Under the pieces are notes generated by a model that was not told where the DNA came from, searched no databases, and saw only the letters and a program-made list of their open reading frames with translations. From Bacteroidales bacterium (GTDB taxonomy: Bacteria; Bacteroidota; Bacteroidia; Bacteroidales; Muribaculaceae), in NCBI GenBank assembly GCA_019416425.1, contig DXXK01000041.1, positions 1-64,000 of the forward strand: a stretch of DNA of 64,000 bases. The letters are read 5' to 3'. Below, piece after piece: positions 45,389 through 54,885 of the stretch. Numbering within the stretch: position 1 is the stretch's first letter; every line of letters starts with the position of its first letter. A program made the translations under genes and the position numbers.

Positions 45389-48300
45389 ATGAAGAACTTA
45401 TGTTTTCATCTGAACCAGAAGCTGTGGGTGACAATGGCGATGCTGTTGGCGCTTGCGCTTCCCTCTGTTGCTCAGAAGATTACAGTCACTGGACATGTAT
45501 CCGACGAGCAAGGAGAGGATTTGATAGGGGCGACCATCATCGAGAAGGGCACCTCTAACGGTACGGCAGCGGATATCGACGGAAACTTCACACTTTCCGT
45601 ACCCGCCAACGCCGTGCTGACTGTAAGTTACGTAGGCTACGACCCGATGGACGTGCCGGTCAACGGTCAGACACATCTGAACATCGTGATGAAGGAGAAC
45701 GCCACGATGCTTGCGGAAACGGTTGTCATCGGCTACGGTAGCGTGAAGAAATCGGATGCTACCGGTTCCGTTGCTCTCGTTACACCGGATGCGGTCGAGG
45801 CCGGAATCTCGACATCGGCGCAGGACCTGCTGGTAGGAGCCAGTCCGGGTGTGGTTGTAACCCCGGACGGCGGTAAGCCTGAAGGCGGCGCCAACATCCG
45901 AATCCGTGGCGGCGCGTCGCTGTCGGCATCCAACGATCCTCTGATCGTGCTGGACGGTGTGCCTTTGAGCAGCGACGGTGTCCAGGGTATGGCCAATCCA
46001 CTGGCCATGATCGCTCCCGACAACATCGAGTCCATGACCATCCTGAAGGATGCCTCGGCCACAGCCATCTACGGTAGCCGCGCGTCGAACGGTGTCATCA
46101 TCATCACCACCAAGAAGGGCAAAGGCGGCAAGCCGCAGCTGAACTTCTCGGCAAACTTCGCTGTCAACACTCCGCGCAAGACGTGGAACGTCCTGAGCGC
46201 CGACCGCTTCGCATCGCTGATCCGCGAGCATTGGGGAGCTGATTCCGATGCCGCCGCACAGCTCGGCACCTCCAGCACCAACTGGCAGGACAAGGTGCTC
46301 CGCACCTCGTTCAACCAGGAGTACAGCCTCAGCGTCGGCGGCAAGGCCGGTTTCCTTCCCTACCGCGTCAGCGCTTCCTATACCATGAACAACGGTATCC
46401 TCAAGGACTCGCAGATGCAGCGTGTCACGGCAGGCTTCAACCTGACTCCCGAGTTCTTCGGCGGATTGCTGAAGATATATGCCAACGTCAAGGGATACTA
46501 CATGCGCAACCAGTTCTCGAACGAGGGTGCCATGGGCGCCGCCATCGCGTTCGACCCCACGCAGCCCGTGCATACATACGACGCCACCGGCAATCCCGAC
46601 TTCCCATACTTCTACAACGGCTATACCTCGATAACAACGGACCGCTATCATTCGTGGAACATCAACGGTACAGTCAACCCGCTGGCCATCATTCAGGACC
46701 GTCACGACGTGTCGAACGTGTTCCGCAGCAACGGTAACTTCCAGGTGGACTACGCACTGCATTTCCTTCCCGAACTGCACCTGAACCTGAACCTCGGTTA
46801 CGACGTAAGCCGCTCGTTCGAGAACATCAACATAGGCCAGAACTCCCCGACATCCTGGAACCAGGATGCCAAGAACGGAGCCTCCTCCAACCGTCATATA
46901 TATGAGATGCGCCGCAACACCCTGCTGGACTTCTATCTGAACTACAAGAAGGACTTCGAGGCCATCTACTCCAATCTTGACGTGATGCTGGGTTACTCCT
47001 GGCAGCGTTTCGACGCATTCGGCAGCAACAACGGTACCGTCTATACCTCCAATGGCTTCTACGGACCCTCCACCACCAACGGAGTCCTGACCATCGATCC
47101 CAACACGACCAAGCCCGGCGACCGTCTGAATCCGGAATACCGCTGGAACAGCGGCAACCTGATGCTGGTGTCGTTCTTCGGACGTCTGAACTACACGTTC
47201 AAGGACACCTATCTGCTGACCTTCACGCTGCGTGACGACGGAACATCGCGTTTCTCCAAGAAGAACCGCTGGGGTCTGTTCCCCTCCGTGGCGCTTGGCT
47301 GGAAGATCACCGAGATGCCGTTCTTCGAGACGGCCCGCGAGACCATGAACGAGTTCAAGCTTCGCCTTGGCTGGGGTGTCACCGGACAGCAGTCCGTGGG
47401 CGGTTATTTCCCATACATGCCTGTCTACGTTCAGAGCACCAACACCGGATCGTTCTATCCCAACCTCTATACGGGTAAATACGAGGGCAACATCAGCACC
47501 CTGTATCCCGGAATCTACAATCCCAACCTGAAGTGGGAGGAGACCACGACCTGGAACGTCGGCCTGGACATGGGCTGGCTCAACAACCGCATCACCCTTG
47601 CCCTTGACTGGTACCTGCGTGAGTCCAAGGACCTGCTGAGCTACGTTACCGTGGCCCCCGGCGGCGCCACCTCCAACATGATGGACCAGAACATCGGTAC
47701 GCTGCGCAACATGGGTATCGAGGGTACCATCACCGCCAAGCCCGTAGTTACCGACAACTTCACATGGACAACAAGCCTGAACGTTGCCTGGAACAAGAAC
47801 GAGATCACCAAGCTGAACGCCACGGACGACAAGAACTCGTACATCACCACCGGCGGGATCTCCGGCGGTACGGGCAACACCGTTCAGGTACACAAGGTGG
47901 GCTATCCGGCCTACACCTATAGCCTCTACGAGCAGGTCTACGACAAGAACGGCGACCCGATCGAGGGCTGCTACGTTGACCAGAACGGTGACGGCACCAT
48001 CGACGACAACGACCGCGTGCTGCGCCACTCCAAGGATCCGAAGGTGACGATGGCATGGAACAACTCCTTCTCCTGGAAGGGCTGGGACCTGAGCTTCCAG
48101 CTCCGCGCCTCGCTGGGCAACTACGTGTACAACGATGTCCTGTCCACACACACCACGCTGGCCGACACATACAACACTTCGGGTATCCACAACCTGATCG
48201 ACAACGACTTCATCTTCAAGGGCGGCGAGACCACCAACCGTTACCTGTCCAACTACTGGCTGCGTAACGCAAGCTTCCTGCGCTGCGACAACATCACCCT

Positions 48301-48481
48301 GGGTTACACCTGGACCGACATCAAGGGCCAGATTCCTTCGGTACGTGTATATGGAGCCGTTCAGAATCCGTTCGTGATCACAGGCTACAACGGTCTGGAT
48401 CCAGAGGTGTTCTCGGGTATCGACAACAACGTGTATCCGCGCCCTGTCACCGTTACGCTCGGTGTGATGGCCACATTCTAA
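45389..48481 (+). CDS. SusC/RagA-like TonB-dependent outer-membrane transporter
   Basis: A 1030-residue transporter with a signal peptide ending near PSVAQ, a carboxypeptidase-regulatory-like domain (TVTGHVSDEQGEDLIGATI), plug signatures (VVIGYGSVKKSDATGSVALV and ATAIYGSRASNGVIIITTKKG) and a C-terminal beta strand (RPVTVTLGVMATF). No STN domain. It imports oligosaccharides, powered by TonB, and is followed 28 bases later by its SusD partner. The presence of SusE- and SusF-like genes downstream suggests a starch-like or alpha-glucan substrate, though no hydrolase is present in the operon. Confidence 0.95.
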   Translation: MKNLCFHLNQKLWVTMAMLLALALPSVAQKITVTGHVSDEQGEDLIGATIIEKGTSNGTAADIDGNFTLSVPANAVLTVSYVGYDPMDVPVNGQTHLNIVMKENATMLAETVVIGYGSVKKSDATGSVALVTPDAVEAGISTSAQDLLVGASPGVVVTPDGGKPEGGANIRIRGGASLSASNDPLIVLDGVPLSSDGVQGMANPLAMIAPDNIESMTILKDASATAIYGSRASNGVIIITTKKGKGGKPQLNFSANFAVNTPRKTWNVLSADRFASLIREHWGADSDAAAQLGTSSTNWQDKVLRTSFNQEYSLSVGGKAGFLPYRVSASYTMNNGILKDSQMQRVTAGFNLTPEFFGGLLKIYANVKGYYMRNQFSNEGAMGAAIAFDPTQPVHTYDATGNPDFPYFYNGYTSITTDRYHSWNINGTVNPLAIIQDRHDVSNVFRSNGNFQVDYALHFLPELHLNLNLGYDVSRSFENINIGQNSPTSWNQDAKNGASSNRHIYEMRRNTLLDFYLNYKKDFEAIYSNLDVMLGYSWQRFDAFGSNNGTVYTSNGFYGPSTTNGVLTIDPNTTKPGDRLNPEYRWNSGNLMLVSFFGRLNYTFKDTYLLTFTLRDDGTSRFSKKNRWGLFPSVALGWKITEMPFFETARETMNEFKLRLGWGVTGQQSVGGYFPYMPVYVQSTNTGSFYPNLYTGKYEGNISTLYPGIYNPNLKWEETTTWNVGLDMGWLNNRITLALDWYLRESKDLLSYVTVAPGGATSNMMDQNIGTLRNMGIEGTITAKPVVTDNFTWTTSLNVAWNKNEITKLNATDDKNSYITTGGISGGTGNTVQVHKVGYPAYTYSLYEQVYDKNGDPIEGCYVDQNGDGTIDDNDRVLRHSKDPKVTMAWNNSFSWKGWDLSFQLRASLGNYVYNDVLSTHTTLADTYNTSGIHNLIDNDFIFKGGETTNRYLSNYWLRNASFLRCDNITLGYTWTDIKGQIPSVRVYGAVQNPFVITGYNGLDPEVFSGIDNNVYPRPVTVTLGVMATF

Positions 48482-48509
48482 ATTTTCTCATTATTCAAAG
48501 GAAATCAAT

Positions 48510-50225
48510 ATGAAATCATATATCAGTAAATTCCTGATGGGACTGGCGGTGGTGTCGATGGCCGGACTGACAAGCTGCGTCAACGACCTGGACCAGGACC
48601 CGAAGGATCCCAACTCCATCACGCAGGGAGATTTCGACAAGGACCCGATGAGCTATATGGGTCAGGTGATGGGCAAGTGCTACAGCTCGCTGGCTGTATC
48701 GGGCCAGAGTGGTCCCGACGGAAGCTCGGACATCTCGGGTCTTGACGGCGGTACATCCAACTGGACTCGTGTCATCTTCATGCTGAACGAGTTAACCACC
48801 GACGAGGTGAGCTGGATCTGGCCTGACGTCGGAGTGTTCGACCTGTGCACCAGCACCTGGGGCAGCAGCAACGGCAACCTGTACGGCGCCTACGGTCGTC
48901 TGTACACGCACATCGCGGTCTGCAACGACTTCATCCGCAAGGCCAACGAGGGTGCCTTCAACGTAGGTGACGCCAACGCTCCTGTACGCGACCAGTTCGT
49001 GCTGGAGGCACGCGCGCTGCGCGACCTGTCCTACTACTATATCATCGACTTCTTCGGCAACGGCGTCCGTGCATGGGACGACATGGCCTACGGCGACGTT
49101 CCCCCGCAGGTTACGCGCAAGGAACTGTTCGACCTCGTGACGGCTGACCTGGAGGATGTCTTGGCAAACTTCAAGGAGTCCGGCATCTACGGCCGCGTCG
49201 GCAAGGACGGTGTCGAGGCTCTGCTGTGCCGCTATTACCTGAACGCTCAGGCATGGATCGGCGAGAACCATTACGACAAGTGCTGGCAGCATGCCCAGAA
49301 CATCATCAGCCGTCATCAGGGCGGTGGTTTCCAGGGCAGCGGTCTTGCCAACGACTATCTGGCGCTGTTCTGCGGCAGCAACGATATGTTCATGCCGGGC
49401 GGCTCGCTCAAGGCGCAGAACGAGATCCTGTGGGGCGTTCCCTTCGAATTCCCCTACACCGAGAGCTACGGTGGCACCAACTTCATCATCGCCGCCTCCC
49501 TTTCAGCAGCCTCGATGCCTAAGGTCCTGTACGGATCGAACTCCGACTGGAGCTGTATGCATGCACGCGAGCAGTTCGCCGACAAGTTCAACTTCCTGGG
49601 CGGCCATTCGGCCGACGGCCGTACCTACCTGTGGTGTACCGAGCGCCAGGGCTTCACAAAGGCCAATGACGAGTTCTCGACGTTCACCAGCGGATACGCC
49701 CCCATCAAGTTCACCAACTGCAAGGCCAACGCCGACGGTACGATGCCCCGTCACACCTACGACGATCCCGGCACGGGCTACACCTTCAACTGGGCAGGCG
49801 TCGCCGAGGTCAACGGTCTGCCGAACATGAGCAACAACTATCCCGACACGGACTTCCCGATCATCCGACTGGCCGATGTCTACCTGATGGCTGCCGAGTG
49901 CTCGCTGCGTGGCGCAGGCGACCAGGCCACGGGTCTGAAGTACGCGAATCTGGTGCGTGGACGTGCCGGTGTCCCCGCGTGGGAGGCAGGCGAGTTCAAC
50001 CTCAACAATCTGCTGGACGAGCGCTCGCGCGAGCTGTACTGGGAGAACACCCGCCGTACGGACCTGATCCGTTTCGACAAGTTCACCGGCAACTCCTACA
50101 CATGGGCATGGAAGAACAACGTACGTAACGGTGGCTCCATCGGCGACCACATGAAGCTGTTCCCGCTGCCCAGCGACGTCGTAGCCACCTATGGCAAGAG
50201 CATGACACAGAACCCCGGATACTAA
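48510..50225 (+). CDS. SusD/RagB-like glycan-binding lipoprotein
   Basis: A 571-residue surface lipoprotein with lipobox LTSC (Cys23), followed by VNDLDQDPKDPN, a typical SusD opening. TPR-like helices (LEARALRDLSYYYIIDFFGNG) and the C-terminal LNNLLDERSRELYWENTRRTDLIRFDKFTG are the SusD signatures, and the protein ends with KSMTQNPGY. It forms the binding lid of the adjacent SusC. Ligand-binding aromatics cannot be assigned without structure. Confidence 0.95.
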   Translation: MKSYISKFLMGLAVVSMAGLTSCVNDLDQDPKDPNSITQGDFDKDPMSYMGQVMGKCYSSLAVSGQSGPDGSSDISGLDGGTSNWTRVIFMLNELTTDEVSWIWPDVGVFDLCTSTWGSSNGNLYGAYGRLYTHIAVCNDFIRKANEGAFNVGDANAPVRDQFVLEARALRDLSYYYIIDFFGNGVRAWDDMAYGDVPPQVTRKELFDLVTADLEDVLANFKESGIYGRVGKDGVEALLCRYYLNAQAWIGENHYDKCWQHAQNIISRHQGGGFQGSGLANDYLALFCGSNDMFMPGGSLKAQNEILWGVPFEFPYTESYGGTNFIIAASLSAASMPKVLYGSNSDWSCMHAREQFADKFNFLGGHSADGRTYLWCTERQGFTKANDEFSTFTSGYAPIKFTNCKANADGTMPRHTYDDPGTGYTFNWAGVAEVNGLPNMSNNYPDTDFPIIRLADVYLMAAECSLRGAGDQATGLKYANLVRGRAGVPAWEAGEFNLNNLLDERSRELYWENTRRTDLIRFDKFTGNSYTWAWKNNVRNGGSIGDHMKLFPLPSDVVATYGKSMTQNPGY

Positions 50226-50252
50226 AGTGCGAATCCTGAAAAATCGAATCAA

Positions 50253-51110
50253 ATGAAAAAGACTATATTTTTTATGGCTTTGGCACTTGTGGCCGGCACA
50301 TCGCTGACAAGCTGCAAGGATGACACCGAGCCGCGTCTGGAGAAGCCGACGGAGTTCGTGCTGAACACCCCGTCGATGGCCAACCAGACCTATGTACTGA
50401 CCGCCGACAACGGCATCGACCTGGCCGTGTCGCAGCCCAACTACGGGCTGGGCGTGGTACCCAACTATCAGACCCAGATTTCGTTCACCGAGGACTTCGC
50501 CAAATACGCCGACATCGAGAGCCTGTCGCAGCAGGCGCAGATCCGTCTGAACGGCGAGGAGCTGGCCCAGGCCATGTGCAAGCTGATGGGTTACGTCAGC
50601 AACGACACCGAGGACCTGTATTCCGGCGAGGCCCGGAAGGTGTACTTCCGTGTGCACGCCTTCGTCAGCAACTGCGACTACAGCGACATCACCTCCAATG
50701 TGATCGCGCTGACCGTGGTTCCGTTCAAGGCCGCCAAGCTTCCGGCACGCATCTATGTGATCGGTGACGTCAGCGGCTGGGACATCAACAACGGCGCCGT
50801 CTACATCGAGGAGGATGCCGTGGGATCCAACGTATTCGTGGGCACGGTCGAGTTCACTCACGACCAGGCTGCCGCAGGCTTCCGTTTCTACCAGACGCTC
50901 GGCTCGTGGGGCGACAACGGCATGCTGCCGTCAATCGGATCCAACGCCGATGACGGCACCGACGCCAACGTGTCGCTGGACGGCGGCGTCTACACCGGCG
51001 CCTGCGTGGCAGGAAAGGGTAACTGGAACATCACCAACTTCGATGGCGGCAAGCTGAAGCTGACCGTCAACATGAACACGATGAAGGTGACATTCGAGGA
51101 TGCTAACTGA
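50253..51110 (+). CDS. SusE-like outer-membrane glycan-binding lipoprotein
   Basis: A 285-residue lipoprotein with the lipobox LTSC (Cys21) followed by KDDTE, a surface-export-like acidic signal. The N-terminal SusE domain (FVLNTPSMANQTY to VPNYQTQISFTEDF) is an Ig-like fold, and a single C-terminal binding domain begins with RIYVIGDVSGWD. SusE proteins assist SusCD by holding glycans at the surface. It is shorter than Bacteroides SusE, with only one binding domain visible. It is followed by a strong hairpin before the next gene. Confidence 0.85.
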   Translation: MKKTIFFMALALVAGTSLTSCKDDTEPRLEKPTEFVLNTPSMANQTYVLTADNGIDLAVSQPNYGLGVVPNYQTQISFTEDFAKYADIESLSQQAQIRLNGEELAQAMCKLMGYVSNDTEDLYSGEARKVYFRVHAFVSNCDYSDITSNVIALTVVPFKAAKLPARIYVIGDVSGWDINNGAVYIEEDAVGSNVFVGTVEFTHDQAAAGFRFYQTLGSWGDNGMLPSIGSNADDGTDANVSLDGGVYTGACVAGKGNWNITNFDGGKLKLTVNMNTMKVTFEDAN

Positions 51111-51133
51111 CGATAGTACAAATTTCAACTCAA

Positions 51134-51162
51134 CGCGGGGTTCCGATTCCCGGAACCCCGCG
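51134..51162 (+). promoter_or_regulatory. Intercistronic hairpin between susE-like and susF-like genes
   Basis: CGCGGGGTTCC (51134-51144) and GGAACCCCGCG (51152-51162) form a perfect 11-pair stem with a seven-base loop. No T tract follows, so it more likely protects the upstream mRNA or tunes the amount of the last gene than ends transcription. Confidence 0.6.
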
Positions 51163-51182
51163 GAATAAAAGACCACAGACAA

Positions 51183-52586
51183 ATGAAAAAATCACTTATA
51201 TTAGGTGCAGCTCTTCTGGCGTTGGGATTTGTATCCTGTAGCGAGGACAACACGCTGGGTATCCCTCAGGTCAACCCGCAGGGTCCCGTACTGGAGTCCA
51301 ACGGCGTGAGCGTAGACTTCGGAGCCGCTCTGGGCGGCGCCGACCTGAACCTGAACAATTACATCAACGGTCAGATTCCCGTCATCAAGACCGTATCGGC
51401 CGACGAGCTCTACAACGGCGGCATCAGCTACGTGATGGAGCTGGCCTCGAAGGAGGACTTCTCGGACGCTGTCGACCTGACGGCCAACGACGGAAGTGTT
51501 TCCGCCGACGAGTGGGACGCCTACTTCCGTTCGGTCCTGGGCCGCAGCCCCAAGGCAAAGCCGATGTTCGTGCGCTTCAAGGTGTACGGTCACTGTGACG
51601 GCCAGCTGATCCGCATCGGCGGCACATCGACCTACTTCGCCGAGAAGAAGCTGAACGTGACCCCCATCCCCATGGACTTCGTCATCGAGCAGAACTATTA
51701 CCTGATCGGTACGCTTAACGACTGGGCACTGAACAACCAGCATCCCTTCAAGCACAGCAGCAAGGATGTATACGACGATCCAGTCTTCTCGATTACGGTT
51801 GACGTCACCGAGGAGCAGGCCGAAGGCGGCTGGTGGTGGAAGGTGGCCCCGCAGACCGCAGTCGAGACCAGCAACTGGGACGGCGTTGTCGGTCCCGCTG
51901 TCGACGGCGACACAAACCTGGAAGGCAAGATGATCCTGGGCAAGGATGCCAAGGCCGGTTGCATCAAGGAGGCCGGAACGTTCCTGATGACCATCAACAT
52001 GGAGGACATGACCTACAAGTTCACCAAGCTGTCGTTCCTGTACACTCCCGGCGCTTCCAACGGCTGGAGCCATACTGCGTCGCAGCGTCTGCAGTTCAAC
52101 GTGGACAAGGGTGTCTACATGGGCTTCGCCCACCTGAACGGTGAGTTCAAGATCACCAGCGAGCCCAACTGGGACGGCACCAACTACGGAGACGGCGGTG
52201 ACGGACAGCTGAGCACTGACGGCGGCGCCGGTAACCTGAAGGTTGCCGAGGACGGCCTGTACTGGCTGACCGTAGACCTGACGACCCTGAGCTACACCGT
52301 CACTAAGATCACATCGCTGGGAGCGATCGGCGGCATGAACGGCTGGGGCGGCCAGGAGGCTCTGACTCCCTCGGCCGACTTCCTGACCTGGACCGGTGAC
52401 GTTACCTTCAACGCCGGCGACGAGTGGAAGTTCCGTATGAACGATGACTGGGGCATCAACTTAGGCGGCGACGAGACCAACCTGGTATACGACGGCGGCA
52501 ACATGGTCGCCCCGGGCGCCGGTGCCTATACCATCACCCTGAACCTGAACGAGATTCCTTACTCCTGCACCACCGCAAAGAAGTAA
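51183..52586 (+). CDS. SusE/SusF-like outer-membrane starch-binding lipoprotein
   Basis: A 467-residue lipoprotein with lipobox FVSC (Cys19) followed by SEDN. An Ig-like N-terminal domain (VLESNGVSVDFGAALGG to RFKVYGHCDG) is followed by at least three tandem binding domains, starting at NYYLIGTLNDWALNN, FLYTPGASNGWSHTA and LGAIGGMNGWGGQE. Each shows the IG...NGW-type phrase of SusE/SusF starch-binding modules. It probably anchors glycan at the cell surface. It is the last gene of the operon, followed by a 25-pair terminator. Confidence 0.85.
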   Translation: MKKSLILGAALLALGFVSCSEDNTLGIPQVNPQGPVLESNGVSVDFGAALGGADLNLNNYINGQIPVIKTVSADELYNGGISYVMELASKEDFSDAVDLTANDGSVSADEWDAYFRSVLGRSPKAKPMFVRFKVYGHCDGQLIRIGGTSTYFAEKKLNVTPIPMDFVIEQNYYLIGTLNDWALNNQHPFKHSSKDVYDDPVFSITVDVTEEQAEGGWWWKVAPQTAVETSNWDGVVGPAVDGDTNLEGKMILGKDAKAGCIKEAGTFLMTINMEDMTYKFTKLSFLYTPGASNGWSHTASQRLQFNVDKGVYMGFAHLNGEFKITSEPNWDGTNYGDGGDGQLSTDGGAGNLKVAEDGLYWLTVDLTTLSYTVTKITSLGAIGGMNGWGGQEALTPSADFLTWTGDVTFNAGDEWKFRMNDDWGINLGGDETNLVYDGGNMVAPGAGAYTITLNLNEIPYSCTTAKK

Positions 52587-52595
52587 GGACCACGA

Positions 52596-52649
52596 ACCGA
52601 GATAATAAAAGGCCGGAAGCCAATGCTTCCGGCCTTTTATTATCTCGGT
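52596..52649. terminator. Bidirectional terminator with a 25-bp perfect stem
   Basis: Positions 52596-52620 are exactly complementary to 52625-52649 around a CAAT loop. The core is GGCCGGAAGC/GCTTCCGGCC followed by TTTTATTAT on each strand, so it can terminate the plus-strand sus operon and the minus-strand pfkA unit. Confidence 0.9.
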
Positions 52650-52655
52650 ATATCG

Positions 52656-53507
52656 TCACAGTTCGTCCATCTGTAGCCTGGGGAAGGCGTCGATGAAGGA
52701 ACCCGGCGTGGCGTTGATGATGCTGACCCCCCGCGTCTCGGCGTAGGCCTGCACGTCGAAGTACGACCTGAAGGCGATGGCGAACGACTGGTAGAGCTGA
52801 TGGATGTGGATGTCCTTGTACAGTTCCTCCACACGCTTCAGCTCGGCGTCGTCATCCTGGTAGAAGTGCGGCTGCACGGTCACCACACGGTTGCGGTCCG
52901 TGACCCACAGCGACCGGCTCCAGTTGTGGTCGGCTCCAGTCAGGACAATCCGGCTGAAACCCTCGCGCATCAGGCACATGATGGAGGGCACCAGGACATT
53001 GCGCGGCCTCGGCATGGCCAGACCTTGCCTGAACAGCCGGTGTGTGACACTTTCCCAACCCTCGGCCGGGGTCAGGTTGAACCGCTTGACCGTGACGTTG
53101 GCCGGAAGCTGCCTCAAGGCGGGGTATTTCCTGTACTTGGCCGGGACAAACAGCGTCATCGGCCAGTCGACCCTGCCGAATGTCTCCCAGAGCCTGTCCA
53201 CCTTGCCCGAGGGGTCAGGGGAGAAGAACACGCCGTCGGCCAGAAGATAATACTCAGGCTTCAGGTCGAGGAAGTCGGGTGTGACGGCTGCCCAGTTGAC
53301 GGCTGACTTCGGGAAGCGCTCCAGCACATCGCGGTGCTGTGTCATGGCCTCCTTCAGGCTCGGGCCGTTGCCCATGACGATTACAGTGCCCTTGTCGTTG
53401 TGGACCGCGGGAGAGGGACGGCGCGACATCAGTGGCACCTTGACAAGCGAGGCCACAGTCTTTGTGGCCCCGCTCAGGAATTTCTGCAATGTGTCTAACT
53501 TGCTCAT
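52656..53507 (-). CDS. DUF115/GT42-like protein
   Basis: A 283-residue cytoplasmic protein. IVMGNGPSLKEAM near residue 43 matches the nucleotide-binding start shared by DUF115 (MptE-like) proteins and GT42 sialyltransferases, and LVPSIMCLMREGFSRIVLTGADHNWS fits the second half of that fold. It may be a glycosyltransferase or a related nucleotide-sugar enzyme; the acceptor is unknown. Its start overlaps the pfkA stop by one base, so the two are translated from one mRNA, an unusual pairing. The 3' end is shared with a bidirectional terminator. Confidence 0.65.
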   Translation of the reverse strand: MSKLDTLQKFLSGATKTVASLVKVPLMSRRPSPAVHNDKGTVIVMGNGPSLKEAMTQHRDVLERFPKSAVNWAAVTPDFLDLKPEYYLLADGVFFSPDPSGKVDRLWETFGRVDWPMTLFVPAKYRKYPALRQLPANVTVKRFNLTPAEGWESVTHRLFRQGLAMPRPRNVLVPSIMCLMREGFSRIVLTGADHNWSRSLWVTDRNRVVTVQPHFYQDDDAELKRVEELYKDIHIHQLYQSFAIAFRSYFDVQAYAETRGVSIINATPGSFIDAFPRLQMDEL

Positions 53508-54487
53508 CAGATGGAGAGACGGCGCAGGGTGGAGAGGAGATCCTGGTTGATGGGTTTGTCGTTCTTGATGGCCTTGGTGAAGGGGATGTATACGATTTCG
53601 TCGTTCTTGATGCCGATCATGACGTTGCGCTGGTCGTCCAGGAGTGCGTCGACAGCGGCGGCACCCATACGAGATGCTAAGATACGGTCGTTGGCCGTGG
53701 GCGAGCCGCCACGCTGCAGGTGACCCAGGATTGTGACGCGGACGTCGTAGCCGGGGTATTCCTCCTTGACGCGCTGGGCCAGACCCATCGCTCCGCCGGT
53801 GATGGGACTCTCGGCCACCAGCACGATGGATGAGTTCTTGGACTTGCGGAATCCGTTCTTGATAAGTTCGGACAGTTGGTCGACCTGGGTGGATATTTCG
53901 GGGATGATGGCGGCTTCCGCTCCGCTGGCTATGGCCCCGTTCAGCGCGAGGAATCCTGCGTCGCGGCCCATGACCTCGATGAAGAAGAGTCGCTCGTGGC
54001 TGGTTGCGGTGTCGCGGATCTTGTCCACGCAGTCCATGATGGTGTTCAGGGCGGTATCGTAGCCGATCGTGGTGTCGGTGCCGTACAGGTCATTGTCGAT
54101 GGTTCCGGGCAGACCCACGATGGGGAACTGGAATTCGTTGCCGAAGATGCGGGCTCCGGTCAGCGAGCCGTCGCCGCCGATGACGCACAGCGAGTCGATG
54201 CCGCGGCGCCTCAGCACGTCGTAGGCGCACTGGCGCCCCTCGGGAGTCTGGAATTCCTTGCAGCGGGCGGTCTTCAGGATGGTGCCGCCGCGCTGGATGA
54301 TGTTGGATACGTTCTGGGTGGAGAATTCCTCGATCTCGTCGTAGATAAGTCCGCGGTAGCCGCGGTAGATGCCGTAAACCTTGAATCCGGCGTAGATCGC
54401 GGCGCGTGTCACCGCACGGATGGCGGCGTTCATTCCGGGTGCATCACCTCCCGATGTGAGGATGCCTACTGACTTGATGTGGTTCAT
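53507..54487 (-). CDS. pfkA: ATP-dependent 6-phosphofructokinase
   Basis: Phosphorylates fructose 6-phosphate to fructose 1,6-bisphosphate, committing sugar to glycolysis. The 326-residue protein has [28 protein letters not shown], the catalytic [14 protein letters not shown] and [13 protein letters not shown], the standard bacterial PfkA set. GGDGS (Gly after GD) indicates the ATP form rather than the pyrophosphate form. Full length. It is divergent from the glycerol operon, with a 20-bp palindromic element in the shared upstream region. Confidence 0.96.
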   Translation of the reverse strand: MNHIKSVGILTSGGDAPGMNAAIRAVTRAAIYAGFKVYGIYRGYRGLIYDEIEEFSTQNVSNIIQRGGTILKTARCKEFQTPEGRQCAYDVLRRRGIDSLCVIGGDGSLTGARIFGNEFQFPIVGLPGTIDNDLYGTDTTIGYDTALNTIMDCVDKIRDTATSHERLFFIEVMGRDAGFLALNGAIASGAEAAIIPEISTQVDQLSELIKNGFRKSKNSSIVLVAESPITGGAMGLAQRVKEEYPGYDVRVTILGHLQRGGSPTANDRILASRMGAAAVDALLDDQRNVMIGIKNDEIVYIPFTKAIKNDKPINQDLLSTLRRLSI

Positions 54488-54522
54488 ATCTTTTGGCCTT
54501 ATGTTGGGTTATGAGTTCCAAT

Positions 54523-54743
54523 GAAGTTGTTTAAACTAATTTACGTTTCATAAAGATTCTGAAGAAGTTTAAACTTTATGGCAACCTTTAGCTCGGCGAC
54601 CATGGAGCCAATCTTTATTAATCTTTTGGGTGTATTTCTCCGCTCTCATCGGGATCAACCGAATGGTTGCTCCCTCTTCAATCGAAGAAATCCCCTCCAA
54701 AATCTTAATAAATCTTACCATAAAAATTAGTTTAAACAACTTC
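54523..54743. repeat. Palindromic element with 20-bp perfect terminal inverted repeats
   Basis: GAAGTTGTTTAAACTAATTT (54523-54542) is exactly complementary to 54724-54743. A second, diverged copy of the left arm lies at 54561-54578 (GAAGAAGTTTAAACTTTA). Inside, TTTATTAATCTTTTGG (54614-54629) mirrors 54697-54712 with two mismatches, and ATTTCT...GGGATCAACC (54634-54660) mirrors 54665-54691 around a four-base centre. The result is a long imperfect hairpin. It fills the 356 bases between pfkA and the glycerol operon, where I see no gene and no clear TAnnTTTG promoter. MITE-like or regulatory. Confidence 0.75.
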
Positions 54744-54885
54744 TTTATATGTTCCGTCAGTCACGGCATTCCATGTCAAAAACTTAAATGGGCGGTGGGG
54801 TGTTATCTAACAAAAGGACGCTTCTTACACATTTAACATAAATGTGGAGTCCATGCATACGTTCCACGACAATGTTCTATATACT

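Noticed and set aside
45398..48190. 930-codon minus-strand open frame antisense to susC
   Set aside because: The plus strand encodes an unmistakable SusC; the antisense frame is a by-product of GC-rich codon use, with no domain or promoter.
49503..50861. 452-codon minus-strand open frame across the susD/susE junction
   Set aside because: It covers two clear genes on the other strand and has no recognisable features.
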